NCBI GenBank assembly: GCA_963813375.1
Contig: CAWEYT010000002.1
Location: forward strand, 62,001-126,000
Direction of reading: 5' to 3'
DNA from: DASTFY01 sp963813375
GTDB taxonomy: Bacteria; Actinomycetota; Acidimicrobiia; Acidimicrobiales; Ilumatobacteraceae
Length of the DNA: 64,000 nucleotides
Part shown: piece by piece, positions 18,012-26,463 of the stretch
Layout: every line of letters begins with the position of its first letter
Position numbering within the stretch: the stretch's first letter is position 1
Notes under the pieces: model-generated
What the model saw: the letters and a program-made list of their open reading frames with translations, nothing else
Told to the model about the DNA's origin: nothing
Databases searched by the model: none
Program-made: the position numbers and the translations under genes

Positions 18012-18539
18012 TCAGGAATGCTTCAGCAGGTTCAGGAGATCGTCGGCATGCTCTTCCTCGGTGGCGAGGATGCCCTCGAGCATCACGCGGGTGGTGGGAT
18101 CGTTGTCGCCCAACCAGCGGATGATCTCCTGGTAGCTGGAGATGGCGACCCGCTCGGCCACCAGGTCCTCGCGGAGCATGTCGGCCAGGCTGTCGCCTTC
18201 GACGTACTCCGAGTGCGCGCGTGACGCCAGGCCCTCGGGGCTGAAGTTCGGTTCACCCTGGAGCTGCGTGATCCTGGCGGCGAGCTGGTCGGCGTGGAGC
18301 TGTTCCTCGTTGGCGTGCTGCAGGAACTCCGCCGCCGCGCCCCCGGAGTCGATGCCGGACGCCATGTAGTAGTGGCGCTTGTAGCGCAGCACGCACACGA
18401 TCTCCGTCGCCAGCGCTTCGTTGAGGACCTCGATCACGCGCTCACGATCCGCTGTGTAGGCATCGGTGATCGGGCCCTTCTCGACTTCGGCACGGGCACG
18501 GGCACGGATCGTCTCGACGTCGGTGAGGAACTCGGCCAC
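18012..18539 (-). CDS. ferritin-like diiron protein (bacterioferritin/DPS-like)
   Basis: A 175-residue four-helix protein. Candidate diiron ligands are spread as expected for ferritin-like folds: 'NEALATEIV' in helix A, 'ANEEQLHADQ' in helix B, 'REDLVAERVAI' in helix C and 'ATEEEHADDL' in helix D, the last two supplying ExxH-type ligands. It would oxidise and/or store iron, or protect DNA from iron-driven damage. Length is near bacterioferritin (~160), but the heme-binding methionine is not clearly identifiable. It is a single gene, divergent from the potassium channel 117 bases away. Calling it Bfr specifically would over-reach. Confidence 0.8.
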   Translation of the reverse strand: MAEFLTDVETIRARARAEVEKGPITDAYTADRERVIEVLNEALATEIVCVLRYKRHYYMASGIDSGGAAAEFLQHANEEQLHADQLAARITQLQGEPNFSPEGLASRAHSEYVEGDSLADMLREDLVAERVAISSYQEIIRWLGDNDPTTRVMLEGILATEEEHADDLLNLLKHS

Positions 18540-18655
18540 GACGGTGATGGTAGCCCTGGTGGCCGAGACGACCGGCAGTCGGTGCGTCGTCGCCGCCGGT
18601 GATGCGGCTGCCCATGGTGCGCCCGCGCGACACGACGCTCCCCTAGCGTTCCGGC

Positions 18656-19664
18656 GTGCCCCGGCAACGACCGGACCTGCTCTTCCCCGCGCGGAGGGTG
18701 ACGCCGATCTTGTCGCTGGCGCGCCGAATCGGGCTGGCGGTGGCGATCGTGATGTTCATCGCGCTCATCACGTGGCTGGACGGCGACGGCTACAGCGACG
18801 CCGCGGGCGGCGGGATCACGTTCCTCGACGCGGTCTACTACTCGACGGTGACGGTCACCACGACCGGCTACGGCGACATCGCACCGGTCACCCCTGCCGC
18901 ACGGGCCTGGACGGCGTTCGTGGTCACACCGCTGCGCGTCCTCTTCCTGATCGTCCTCGTGGGCACCACCCTCGAGCTGCTCACCGAGCGCTTCCGCACC
19001 GCTCGGGCCGTTCACCGATGGAGGCGTCAAGTGAAGGATCACGTGATCGTGACCGGCTACGGCACGAAGGGCCGCGGCGCGGTCGACTCACTGCTCGCCA
19101 CCGGGACGCCACTCGGGAGGATCGTCGTCGTGGACCTCGCATCGGACGCCACCGAGGACGCACGCGCGCACGGGCTGACTGCCGTCCTCGGCGACGCGAC
19201 CCGCACCGAGGTGCTCCGGGAGGCCATGGTCGAGGTGGCGCGGGCGGTGATCGTGACCTGCAACCGGGACGACACGGCCACGCTCATCACCCTGACGGCC
19301 CGTGAGCTGAACCCGAGGGCGACGATCGTCGCCGCCATAAAGGACAGCGAGAACGCGCACCTGTTGCGGGAGTCCGGGGCGCAGAACGTCGTCATCTCGT
19401 CCGAGTCCGCCGGCCGGCTCCTCGGCCTGGCCACCGTCCAGCCGCGGGCGGTCGAGGTGCTCGAGGATCTGATCGTCGCCGGCCAAGGGCTCGAGATCGC
19501 CGAGCGCCCGGTCTCCGCCGCCGAGGTCGGCGGGCCCGTGCAGGCCGCGCCGGGCGAGCTCCCGCTGGCCATCGTCCGCGACGGCGAGCGGATCGCCTTC
19601 GACGACGCCCGCTGGCACTCCGTCCAGCCCGAACGACGTCGTGGTGAGCGTCCAGCGGGGTTAA
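18656..19664 (+). CDS. two-helix potassium channel with RCK (TrkA) domains (frame disruption at the end)
   Basis: Two membrane helices flank a pore loop with the K+ selectivity filter TTGYGD (about residues 69-74). A cytoplasmic Rossmann TrkA-N domain follows ('HVIVTGYGTKGRGAVDSL', with acidic VVD at the second strand), then a TrkA-C-like domain (about 265-335), the design of MthK-type gated channels. An extra base near 19630 moves the tail to another frame; the corrected end reads NDVVVSVQRG with TAA at 19662-19664, the usual final strand of TrkA-C. In the uncorrected frame the protein would run to 19705 with an unrelated Arg-rich tail. The GTG start at 18656 precedes the first helix by ~20 residues. 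Confidence 0.87.
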
Positions 19665-19840
19665 CAGCGCAGCGCCCAACCGAAGAGCGCTCCGGGTGCC
19701 CATGAAGGTGCAGCGTCAGTAGTCCGCCCGCCATCCAGATCGCACCGGACGTTTCGCCACCCACCGGCCGAGGCATCTCTGACGACGCACGCGCCCGAGG
19801 ACCGGACCGTCGGGGACCCAGTTCGGGATACGTTCCGCCC

Positions 19841-20539
19841 GTGGCGACCTCCGCACAGCCTGAAGCACGGCCGCGGGGTGGTTCGAGCTGGATCCGGAAC
19901 AGCAAGCTGGCCTTCGCCTGCTTCGGGCTCTTCGCCGTGTTCCTGGTCGCTCAGAGCGTGACGGGCTGGCGGTCCTATGACGCCGACCAGCAGCAGCACG
20001 GCGAACCGACGGTCGGCTACCTCTCGTATCTGACCACGGGGCACTTCGTCGAGGCCACGTTCGAGAACTGGGAGAGCGAGTTCCTGCAGATGGCCGCCTT
20101 CGTCCTGTTGACCGCCTTCCTCGTCCAGAAGGGCTCAGCCGAATCGAAACCCGAGGAGGGCGGACCGTACGACGAGGATCCGCGATCGCATCGTGACGAT
20201 CCCGACGCCCCGTGGCCCGTACGGCGCGGCGGCGTCTGGTTGAAGCTGTACGAGAACAGCCTCCTCACGGCGTTCGTCGTGCTCTTCGTCGGGTCGCTAG
20301 TGGGTCACGCGCTCGGGGGGCGCCGCGAGTACAGCGCCGAGCAGCAAGCGCACGGCGCCCAGCCCGTCGGGACGTGGGAGTTCGTGCGGAGCAGCGAGTT
20401 CTGGTTCCAGAGCTTCCAGAACTGGCAGAGCGAGTTCCTCGCCGTCGGGTCGATCGTGGTGCTGAGCATCATGCTGCGCCAACGGGGTTCTCCGGAGTCG
20501 AAGCCGGTGCACGCGCCGGTCGACGAGACCGGCAACTGA
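19841..20539 (+). CDS. DUF6766-type membrane protein with internal duplication
   Basis: A 232-residue membrane protein made of two similar halves. Each half has a helix, the motif 'DADQQQHGEP' or 'SAEQQAHGAQP', an FENWESEFLQ or FQNWQSEFLA stretch, another helix and an SxESKP end. About four membrane segments result. The conserved polar NWxSEFL repeated in both halves suggests a pseudo-twofold channel or transporter-like fold. The function is unknown. GTG at 19841 is the only start before the first helix. It is followed by tRNA-Leu on the opposite strand. Confidence 0.72.
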   Translation: MATSAQPEARPRGGSSWIRNSKLAFACFGLFAVFLVAQSVTGWRSYDADQQQHGEPTVGYLSYLTTGHFVEATFENWESEFLQMAAFVLLTAFLVQKGSAESKPEEGGPYDEDPRSHRDDPDAPWPVRRGGVWLKLYENSLLTAFVVLFVGSLVGHALGGRREYSAEQQAHGAQPVGTWEFVRSSEFWFQSFQNWQSEFLAVGSIVVLSIMLRQRGSPESKPVHAPVDETGN

Positions 20540-20567
20540 CCGGACATCGACAGTCACGAGACAACGG

Positions 20568-20650
20568 TGCCCGAGGTGGGAGTCGAACCCACACGTCCTT
20601 GCGGACAGCGGATTTTGAGTCCGCCGCGTCTGCCATTCCGCCACTCGGGC
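20568..20650 (-). tRNA. tRNA-Leu (anticodon CAA)
   Basis: The acceptor arm GCCCGAG/CTCGGGC, the D-arm with TGGCAGACGC, the anticodon loop CTCAAAA giving CAA, the long variable arm TGTCCGCAAGGACG and the T-loop GGTTCGACTCC are all readable. The long variable arm is the class II feature expected for leucine. The 3' CCA is not encoded in full (ACCG follows). Confidence 0.95.
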
Positions 20651-20701
20651 CGGTCGGAGCGTCCATGGTACCGGGGCTGGTGGAGCGGGTCCGAGGAGCC
20701 T

Positions 20702-21208
20702 GTGAACGGCCTGCGCGAGACTGCGGCCGTGCCGGACCTGCAGCCCCCGACCGCTGAGCCGCTGTCGATCTACGGCTCCCCCACGGAGGTGTCGCTCCTC
20801 GACTGGACCTGGGTGGACGGGCAGCTCGAGGCCGCGGGCATCTACTGGGTCGTCGCCAACGGATCGGGACCTCCGCATCCTCGTCCGCTGTGGGGACTGT
20901 GGATCGACCATCGGCTGCACCTCAGCATCGGCAGCCCGCCCATCAATCGGCAGCTCGCCGCCGACGGGAACATCACCGTGCACCTCGAGAGCGGGACGGA
21001 CGTCGTCATCATGCAGGGCACGGTGGCCGGGACCACCGAGGACCCAGCGCTGATCGAGCGCTACGACGCCAAGTACGACTGGACCTACACCGTTGAGGAG
21101 TACGGACCGCTCACCACCGTCGACCCGGTGTCCGTCATCGCCTGGCGATCCGCCGGATGGGCAGGCAGGGAGAGCTTCAAGACCGCAGGCAAGTGGCGGT
21201 TCGACTGA
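20702..21208 (+). CDS. pyridoxamine 5'-phosphate oxidase-like flavin/F420 protein
   Basis: A 168-residue split-barrel protein ('GIYWVVANGSGPPHPRPLWGLW', 'LHLSIGSPPINRQLAADGNITV', 'VVIMQGTVAG'), the fold of PNPOx and F420-dependent reductases. The start GTG 20702 has GAGGAG four bases upstream; a longer frame reaching back to 20567 is rejected because it runs antisense through tRNA-Leu. Specific substrate and cofactor (FMN or F420) cannot be told. It converges with the DUF202 pair, 24 bases apart. Confidence 0.72.
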   Translation: MNGLRETAAVPDLQPPTAEPLSIYGSPTEVSLLDWTWVDGQLEAAGIYWVVANGSGPPHPRPLWGLWIDHRLHLSIGSPPINRQLAADGNITVHLESGTDVVIMQGTVAGTTEDPALIERYDAKYDWTYTVEEYGPLTTVDPVSVIAWRSAGWAGRESFKTAGKWRFD

Positions 21209-21232
21209 TCGTTCTGCTCGGAACGAAGGTCG

Positions 21233-21565
21233 TTACGAGGGGAACAACAGGCCGACGGCGAACCCGGCCACGCCGATGAGGAAGGTCCCGATGGCGACAG
21301 GGGCCAGGTCCGAGAGGACGGCGGCGTCGCGAGGGGTGCCGATGCGCTTGGCCCGGACCCGCTCCTGACGCAGCCCGACCGCCCACGCCGCCAGGCCGAA
21401 CAGGAGGACCGCGACACCCAGAGACGGCCGACCGCCGACCCCGCCGTCGACGGGAACGCCCCGGGCGATCAGCAGCCCGCAGGCGACGAGCGACAACCCG
21501 GACCGCTGCCACGCCAGCCGCGTGCGCTCGACGGGCGCACCTGGGTCGTGGCGATGGGCGGTCAC
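21233..21565 (-). CDS. DUF202 membrane protein (second of a pair)
   Basis: This 110-residue protein has the DUF202 signature 'ERTRLAWQRSGLSLVACGLL' followed by three membrane segments. Its GTG start overlaps the stop of the upstream DUF202 gene by four bases (21562-21565), so the two are co-translated. Proteins of this kind often occur as tandem pairs and may form a heteromer; the function is unknown. Confidence 0.8.
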   Translation of the reverse strand: MTAHRHDPGAPVERTRLAWQRSGLSLVACGLLIARGVPVDGGVGGRPSLGVAVLLFGLAAWAVGLRQERVRAKRIGTPRDAAVLSDLAPVAIGTFLIGVAGFAVGLLFPS

Positions 21566-21942
21566 GACGTGCTGACGGTCGCCACCAGCAGGGCCACGAC
21601 GGCCACGATGCCGATGACGACGCTCACGAGCAACGGAAGGCGGGCGACCGGCAGCGGCTGGCCGAGCCGCATGGCGCGCTGGTTGGCGGCCCACTCCCGC
21701 AGCGAGGCGAGGGCGACGAAGGCGCCGAGGGCGATCAGCGGCAGCCCGATCAGCCTCCGCCCGAACGGCAGATCGAACGGCGGCAGCAGGTTCGTGACGG
21801 CCAGGCCCACCGAGATGAGCGCCAGCGCGGTCCGGTTCCAGGCGAGGAAGGTCCGTTCGTTCGCGTAGGAGAACCTCGGGTCCGGCTCGTCGCCGACCTC
21901 GTGCGGCGGCGGGCCGACGAACCAGCGGACCGGCGAGCGCAC
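21562..21942 (-). CDS. DUF202 (YidH-like) membrane protein (first of a pair)
   Basis: 126 residues: a short polar head (DEPDPRFSYANERTFLAWNR, the YidH-type signature) and three hydrophobic helices. GTG at 21942 is chosen because the conserved FSYANERTFLAW region begins ~25 residues later; longer frames run into the fabD promoter region. It is divergent from fabD, which begins 209 bases away, and coupled to the second DUF202 gene downstream. Confidence 0.8.
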   Translation of the reverse strand: MRSPVRWFVGPPPHEVGDEPDPRFSYANERTFLAWNRTALALISVGLAVTNLLPPFDLPFGRRLIGLPLIALGAFVALASLREWAANQRAMRLGQPLPVARLPLLVSVVIGIVAVVALLVATVSTS

Positions 21943-22092
21943 CGCCGCATGATCACGACCGGCGGGCCACGGGTCAAGCACCGCGATCCCAGCACAGGGC
22001 TCGGACGAAGCGCAGCGGCCTCGATCGATGTCGTGCGGATCGGCGGCAGGCGCCGAATCAGGTGACACGGATGGCGATGGGCACCACCCTGC

Positions 22093-22116
22093 CCTGGCTA
22101 CCACGCGGTAGCCAGG
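22093..22116. promoter_or_regulatory. perfect 10-bp inverted repeat upstream of fabD
   Basis: CCTGGCTACC and GGTAGCCAGG face each other across ACGC, ending 34 bases before the fabD ATG. It could be an operator for a fatty-acid synthesis regulator or an RNA hairpin in the leader of the fab operon. It lies where a promoter-proximal control site would be expected, but no known regulator motif is recognised. Confidence 0.5.
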
Positions 22117-22150
22117 ACCCCCACAGGGAAGGGTCTAGCCTCGAACCACC

Positions 22151-23326
22151 ATGCTCGCGTTCACGTTTCCCGGCCAGGGCTCTCAGCGCCCCGGCATGGG
22201 TCGGCCGTGGGCCGACCACGAGAGCTGGGAGCTGGTCGAGGAGGCGACGGCTCACGCCGACCGCGACGTCGGCCGCCTGCTGCTCGACGCCGACGCGGAC
22301 GAGCTGAAGGACACCCGCAACGCGCAGCTCTGCACCTTCGTCACCAGCCTGATGGTGCTCGACGCGGTCGAGCGCATGGGCCTCGAACCGAGCTTCTGCG
22401 CCGGGCACAGCCTCGGCGAGTACACCGCGCTCGCGGCCACCGGAGCCCTCGCCTTCGACGACGGCGTCCGCCTCGTGTGCGAGCGGGCCGAGGCGATGCA
22501 CGACGCCGGCGTCGACAACCCCGGCACGATGGCCGCCGTGCTCGGGCTGGACGACGACGATGTCGAGATCGCCTGCCGTCGAGCGGATGACGACGTGTGG
22601 GTGGCCAACTTCAACGCGCCCGGCCAGGTGGTGATCGCCGGATCCGCCGAGGGCGTGAGCGCCGCGGGAGTGGTGTCGAAGGAGCTGGGCGCCAAGAAGG
22701 TCATGCCGCTGCCGGTCTCCGGTGCGTTCCACACGCCGTACATGACCCCGGCGCGGGACCGCCTGCGCAAGGCCATCGCCGAGGCCAACCCGCGCGACAC
22801 CGACGTGCCGATCGTCTCCAACGTCGACGCGCTCCCGCACAACCGGGGCATCGAGTGGGCCAGCCTGCTGTCCGCGCAGCTCTCCAGCCCGGTTCGGTGG
22901 AAGCACTGCCTGCTGACGCTGTCCGCCGCGGGCGTCACGGACTACGTCGAGCTCGGCCCTGGCGGCGTGCTCACCGGCATGACGAAGCGCACGGTGGACG
23001 CGGCCCGCACCCTCTCGGTCGCCACGCCCGACGAGCTCGACAAGCTGCTCGACTTCATCGACGCCCGCGCCGCCAACACCCCGGTGCCCCACGAGGGCGA
23101 GCACCTGTCGGCCATCGAGCGACTGGTGGTGAGCCCCGCCGCCGGGATCTTCACACCCGTCGGGGACCTCCAAGGAGGAAGTGTGATCGGCGTCGGCGAG
23201 GTGCTCGGCCGCGTGGCCGACCAGGAGGTGCGCTCGCCCTTCGACGGCGTGCTGCAGAGCTACATCGCCATGAGCGGCGAGCGGGTGACCGCCCGCCAGC
23301 CCATCGCCTGGCTGAGGACGAGCTGA
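22151..23326 (+). CDS. fabD: malonyl-CoA:ACP transacylase with C-terminal barrel-sandwich (biotinyl/lipoyl-like) domain
   Basis: FabD moves malonyl groups from CoA to ACP. The nucleophile Ser87 is in GHSLGEY, the partner His194 in GAFHTPYM, and the family FPGQGSQ motif is near the start. The usual ~305-residue enzyme is followed here by ~85 extra residues. Residues ~324-391 read 'VVSPAAGIF', 'VIGVGEVLGRV', 'EVRSPFDGVLQ' and 'GERVTARQPIAWL', the strand order of a biotinyl/lipoyl carrier domain. The loop that would hold the biotinylated lysine (AMKM) is missing, so it should not carry a cofactor. fabH starts within the fabD stop. The enzyme call is firm; the tail domain is a fold-level inference. 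Confidence 0.92.
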   Translation: MLAFTFPGQGSQRPGMGRPWADHESWELVEEATAHADRDVGRLLLDADADELKDTRNAQLCTFVTSLMVLDAVERMGLEPSFCAGHSLGEYTALAATGALAFDDGVRLVCERAEAMHDAGVDNPGTMAAVLGLDDDDVEIACRRADDDVWVANFNAPGQVVIAGSAEGVSAAGVVSKELGAKKVMPLPVSGAFHTPYMTPARDRLRKAIAEANPRDTDVPIVSNVDALPHNRGIEWASLLSAQLSSPVRWKHCLLTLSAAGVTDYVELGPGGVLTGMTKRTVDAARTLSVATPDELDKLLDFIDARAANTPVPHEGEHLSAIERLVVSPAAGIFTPVGDLQGGSVIGVGEVLGRVADQEVRSPFDGVLQSYIAMSGERVTARQPIAWLRTS

Positions 23327-24282
23327 TGCCCACCATCCCGCCCGGCGTGGCCGGCGCCGTCATCACCGGTTGGGGCGCCGCGCTCCCGCCCAAGGTCCTG
23401 ACCAACGACGACCTGGCCGGGATGATGGACACCAGCGACGAGTGGATCCGCGAGCGCACCGGCATCCACGAGCGGCGCGTCGGCGGCACCACGGCCGGAC
23501 TGTCGGCCGAATCCGGGCGCAGGGCCATCGAGATGGCGGGGCTCGAGCCTGGTCAGATCGATGCGCTGGTCCTCGCCACGACGACGCCCGACCGGGCTGT
23601 CCCCGCCACCGCGCCGTCGGTGCAGACCGAGCTCGGCCTGCGCTGTGGCGCCTTCGACATCAACGCCGCCTGCTCCGGTTTCGTCTACGGGCTGGTCCTC
23701 GCCCACGGGCTGATCACCATGGGCTCGGACAAGGTCTTGCTGGTCGGCACCGACACCCTCGCCCGCATCACCGACTGGGAGGACCGCAACACGGCCATCC
23801 TCTTCGCCGACGGCTCGGGCGCCGTCGTCCTCGAGCGGAGTGACGGACCGGGCCAGCTCCTCGGGTGGGACCTCGACGCCGACGGCACCGCCGAGCGCTT
23901 CCTCTACGCCGAGATCGGCGGCTACCTGAAGATGGACGGTCGAGAGGTCTTCCGCAGGGCCGTGCGCATCATGGTCGACTCCGGAGAGAAGGCCATGGCC
24001 CACGCAGGAGTGACGGCCGATGACATCGCGCTGGTCGTCCCCCACCAGGCCAACATCCGCATCATCGACGCGGCCTGCCAGCGCCTCGGCATTCCGCTGG
24101 AGAAGGCGGCGACGGTGCTCCAGACCACCGGCAACACGTCGTCAGCCTCCATCCCGCTGGCTCTCGTCGACGCCCTGGAGAACGGCCGCGTCAAGGAGGG
24201 TGACCTCCTCCTGCTGGTCGGCTTCGGGGCCGGCATGACGGCGGCCAGCGCGGTCCTCCGTTGGGGAGGCGTGCACGCGTGA
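23326..24282 (+). CDS. fabH: beta-ketoacyl-ACP synthase III
   Basis: A 318-residue thiolase-fold enzyme that starts fatty-acid synthesis by condensing an acyl-CoA primer with malonyl-ACP. The catalytic triad is Cys116 (NAACSGF), His240 (VVPHQAN) and Asn270 (TGNTSSAS). 'TSDEWIRERTGIHERR' near the N-terminus is typical. The ATG overlaps the fabD TGA by one base and the stop overlaps the fabG GTG by three bases, so it is tightly coupled in the fab operon. Confidence 0.95.
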   Translation: MPTIPPGVAGAVITGWGAALPPKVLTNDDLAGMMDTSDEWIRERTGIHERRVGGTTAGLSAESGRRAIEMAGLEPGQIDALVLATTTPDRAVPATAPSVQTELGLRCGAFDINAACSGFVYGLVLAHGLITMGSDKVLLVGTDTLARITDWEDRNTAILFADGSGAVVLERSDGPGQLLGWDLDADGTAERFLYAEIGGYLKMDGREVFRRAVRIMVDSGEKAMAHAGVTADDIALVVPHQANIRIIDAACQRLGIPLEKAATVLQTTGNTSSASIPLALVDALENGRVKEGDLLLLVGFGAGMTAASAVLRWGGVHA

Positions 24283-24983
24283 GTCGGGTCGTCCTCGTGA
24301 CCGGAGGGTCGCGCGGCATCGGTCTGGCCTGCGCTCGTCGTTTCGCCGACCAGGGCGACAAGGTCGCCGTCACCTACCTGTCCTCACCCGCGCCTGACGA
24401 CGTGTTCGGCGTCGCCTGCGACGTCACATCCGGTGAGTCGGTGGAGGCGGCCTTCAAGACGGTCGAGGAGCAGTACGGCCCGGTCGAGGTGCTGGTGTCG
24501 AACGCCGGCGTCACCAACGACGGGCTGCTGTTGCGGATGAGCGAGGACGACTTCACCTCGGTCATCGACGCCAACCTCACCGCCGCGTACCGGGTCGCCA
24601 AGCGGGCGACGCAGGGCATGTTGCGGGCCCGCAAGGGCCGGATGATCTTCATGTCGTCCGTCGCGGCGCTCCTGGGCTCGGCCGGCCAGGCGAACTACGC
24701 CGCGTCGAAGGCCGGCCTCGTCGGCCTGGCCCGATCGCTGGCCCGCGAGCTGGCGTCCCGGGGCATCACCGTCAACGTCGTGGCCCCAGGTCCCATCACG
24801 ACCGACATGATCACGGCGCTGAGCGACAAGCGCCTGGCCGAGCTGACGGCCGCCGTCCCGCTCGGTCGGTGCGGCACCACCGATGAGGTCGCCGCCACCG
24901 TCGCCTTCCTGGCCTCGCCCGAGGCCGGGTACATCACCGGCGCCGTCATCCCTGTCGATGGCGGCCTGGGCATGGGACACTGA
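24279..24983 (+). CDS. fabG: 3-oxoacyl-ACP reductase
   Basis: A 234-residue short-chain dehydrogenase that reduces beta-ketoacyl-ACP with NADPH. It has the nucleotide motif TGGSRGIG, NAGVT, the catalytic serine in MSSVAA, and Tyr140 with Lys144 in YAASK. Near the C-terminus 'YITGAVIPVDGGLGMGH' is the usual FabG ending. GTG 24279 overlaps the fabH stop; acpP follows after 28 bases. Confidence 0.95.
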   Translation: MSRVVLVTGGSRGIGLACARRFADQGDKVAVTYLSSPAPDDVFGVACDVTSGESVEAAFKTVEEQYGPVEVLVSNAGVTNDGLLLRMSEDDFTSVIDANLTAAYRVAKRATQGMLRARKGRMIFMSSVAALLGSAGQANYAASKAGLVGLARSLARELASRGITVNVVAPGPITTDMITALSDKRLAELTAAVPLGRCGTTDEVAATVAFLASPEAGYITGAVIPVDGGLGMGH

Positions 24984-25011
24984 TCCCGACCATCCCTCAC
25001 AAGGAGTTCCC

Positions 25012-25251
25012 GTGGACGAAGAGCTGTTTGGCCGATTCCGCAACTGCGCCGTCGAGGTGCTCTCCGTGGACGCCGGCAAGGTGGTGCCCGAGGCCAAGTT
25101 CGGTGACGACCTCGACGCCGACAGCCTGGATCTGGTCGAGCTCGTCATGGCCCTCGAGGAGGAGTTCAACATCGAGGTGCCGGAGGAGGACCTGGAGGGG
25201 ATCGAGACCGTCGGCCAGGCCTACGACCTGGTCGTGGCCAAGATCGGATGA
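25012..25251 (+). CDS. acpP: acyl carrier protein
   Basis: A 79-residue acidic four-helix carrier. Ser38 in DADSLD is the phosphopantetheine attachment site, followed by 'LVELVMALEEEFNIEVPEED'. The GTG start has AAGGAG seven bases upstream. Its last four bases overlap the fabF ATG, keeping ACP and its elongation enzyme coupled. Confidence 0.95.
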   Translation: MDEELFGRFRNCAVEVLSVDAGKVVPEAKFGDDLDADSLDLVELVMALEEEFNIEVPEEDLEGIETVGQAYDLVVAKIG

Positions 25252-26439
25252 GGGGCCGCGGCGGCCGCCGCGTCGCCATCACCGGCTACGGCGTGCTCGC
25301 GCCGTGTGGCGTCGGCAAGGAGGCCTTCTGGCAGGGTCTCCTCGGTCCGGGCACCACCGGCGGGACCTCCACGCGGCTGGCCGATTGGGACCCGAGCCCT
25401 TGGTTCGACAACCCCAAGGAGGCCCGCCGCGCCGACCGCGTCCAGCAGTTCGCGACTGGCGGCGGCGGCCGAGGCGCTCGCGCAGGCCGGTGACACAGGC
25501 GCCGACCCCAGCCGCATCGGCGTCATCGTCGGCACCGGTGTCGGTGGGCTCCACACGCTGGAGGGCCAGGTCGAGGTGCGGATGGAGAAGGGCGAGCGGC
25601 GGGTGTCGCCCTTCCTCGTGCCGATGATGATGGCCAACGCCTGCGGCGCCGCGATCTCGCTGCGCTACGGCTTCCAGGGACCGTGCGAGACCATCTGCAC
25701 GGCGTGTGCCGCATCGACCCACGCGCTGGGCTACGGCGCCCGCCAGATCGCCTGGGACCGTTGCGACGTCGTCGTGAGCGGTGGCGCGGAGTCGGCCGAC
25801 ACGATCACGGCGCTGGCCGGCTTCGCCAACATGACCGCGCTGTCCACGTCGGGCACCAGCAAGCCGTTCGACACCACCCGCGACGGCTTCGTCCTCGGTG
25901 AGGGCGCGGCCATGCTCGTCCTCGAGGAGTGGGACCGCGCGGTCGAGCGGGGCGCCACCATCGTCGGCGAGGTGCTGGGCGCGGGCAGCACGGCCGACGC
26001 CTACCACATCACCGCGCCGTCCCCCGGGGGCAGCGGCGCCGTCGCCTGCATCGAGCAGGCACTGGCCGACGCCGAACTGACCCCCGCCGACATCCGGCAG
26101 ATCAACGCTCACGGGACTTCCACGCCGCTCAACGACGCCGCCGAGGCCGAGGCGGTGGCCAAGGTGTTCGGCAGCCCCGGGCCGCCGATGACGTCGATCA
26201 AGGGCGTCACCGGGCACGCGCTCGGAGGGGCAGGGGCGCTGGAGGCCGCCGCGGTCCTCCTGTCGTTCGAGAAGGCCCTCATCCCGCCGACCGCGGGCAC
26301 GACCGAGGTCGATCCGGCCATCACCGCCGACGTCGTGGTCGGCGAACCACGCCCGTGGGAGCCGGGGCCGACCATCTCGAACAGCTTCGGCTTCGGCGGC
26401 CACAACGGGACCGTGATCATCGGCCCCGGTCCCGCCTGA
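25248..26439 (+). CDS. fabF: beta-ketoacyl-ACP synthase II (one frame disruption)
   Basis: The elongating ketosynthase, about 396 residues. It starts at 25248 overlapping acpP ('RRVAITGYGVLAPCGVGKEAFW'), then loses frame near 25452 by one extra base and continues in another frame as 'LAAAAEALAQAGDTG'. Catalytic residues lie in the second part: the cysteine in ICTACAAS, His in NAHGTSTP and His in GVTGHALGG, and the end is 'NSFGFGGHNGTVI'. Both halves are well conserved and meet at the expected place (VQQF/LAAAAEAL), so this is one gene with a sequencing-type indel. An active fabF is expected to be essential here. Confidence 0.9.
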
Positions 26440-26463
26440 CCCGCTCGCGGGCGTCGGGTCAGG

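Noticed and set aside
20567..20701. N-terminal extension of the flavin protein back to 20567
   Set aside because: It would run through the antisense of tRNA-Leu; the GTG at 20702 has a good ribosome site.
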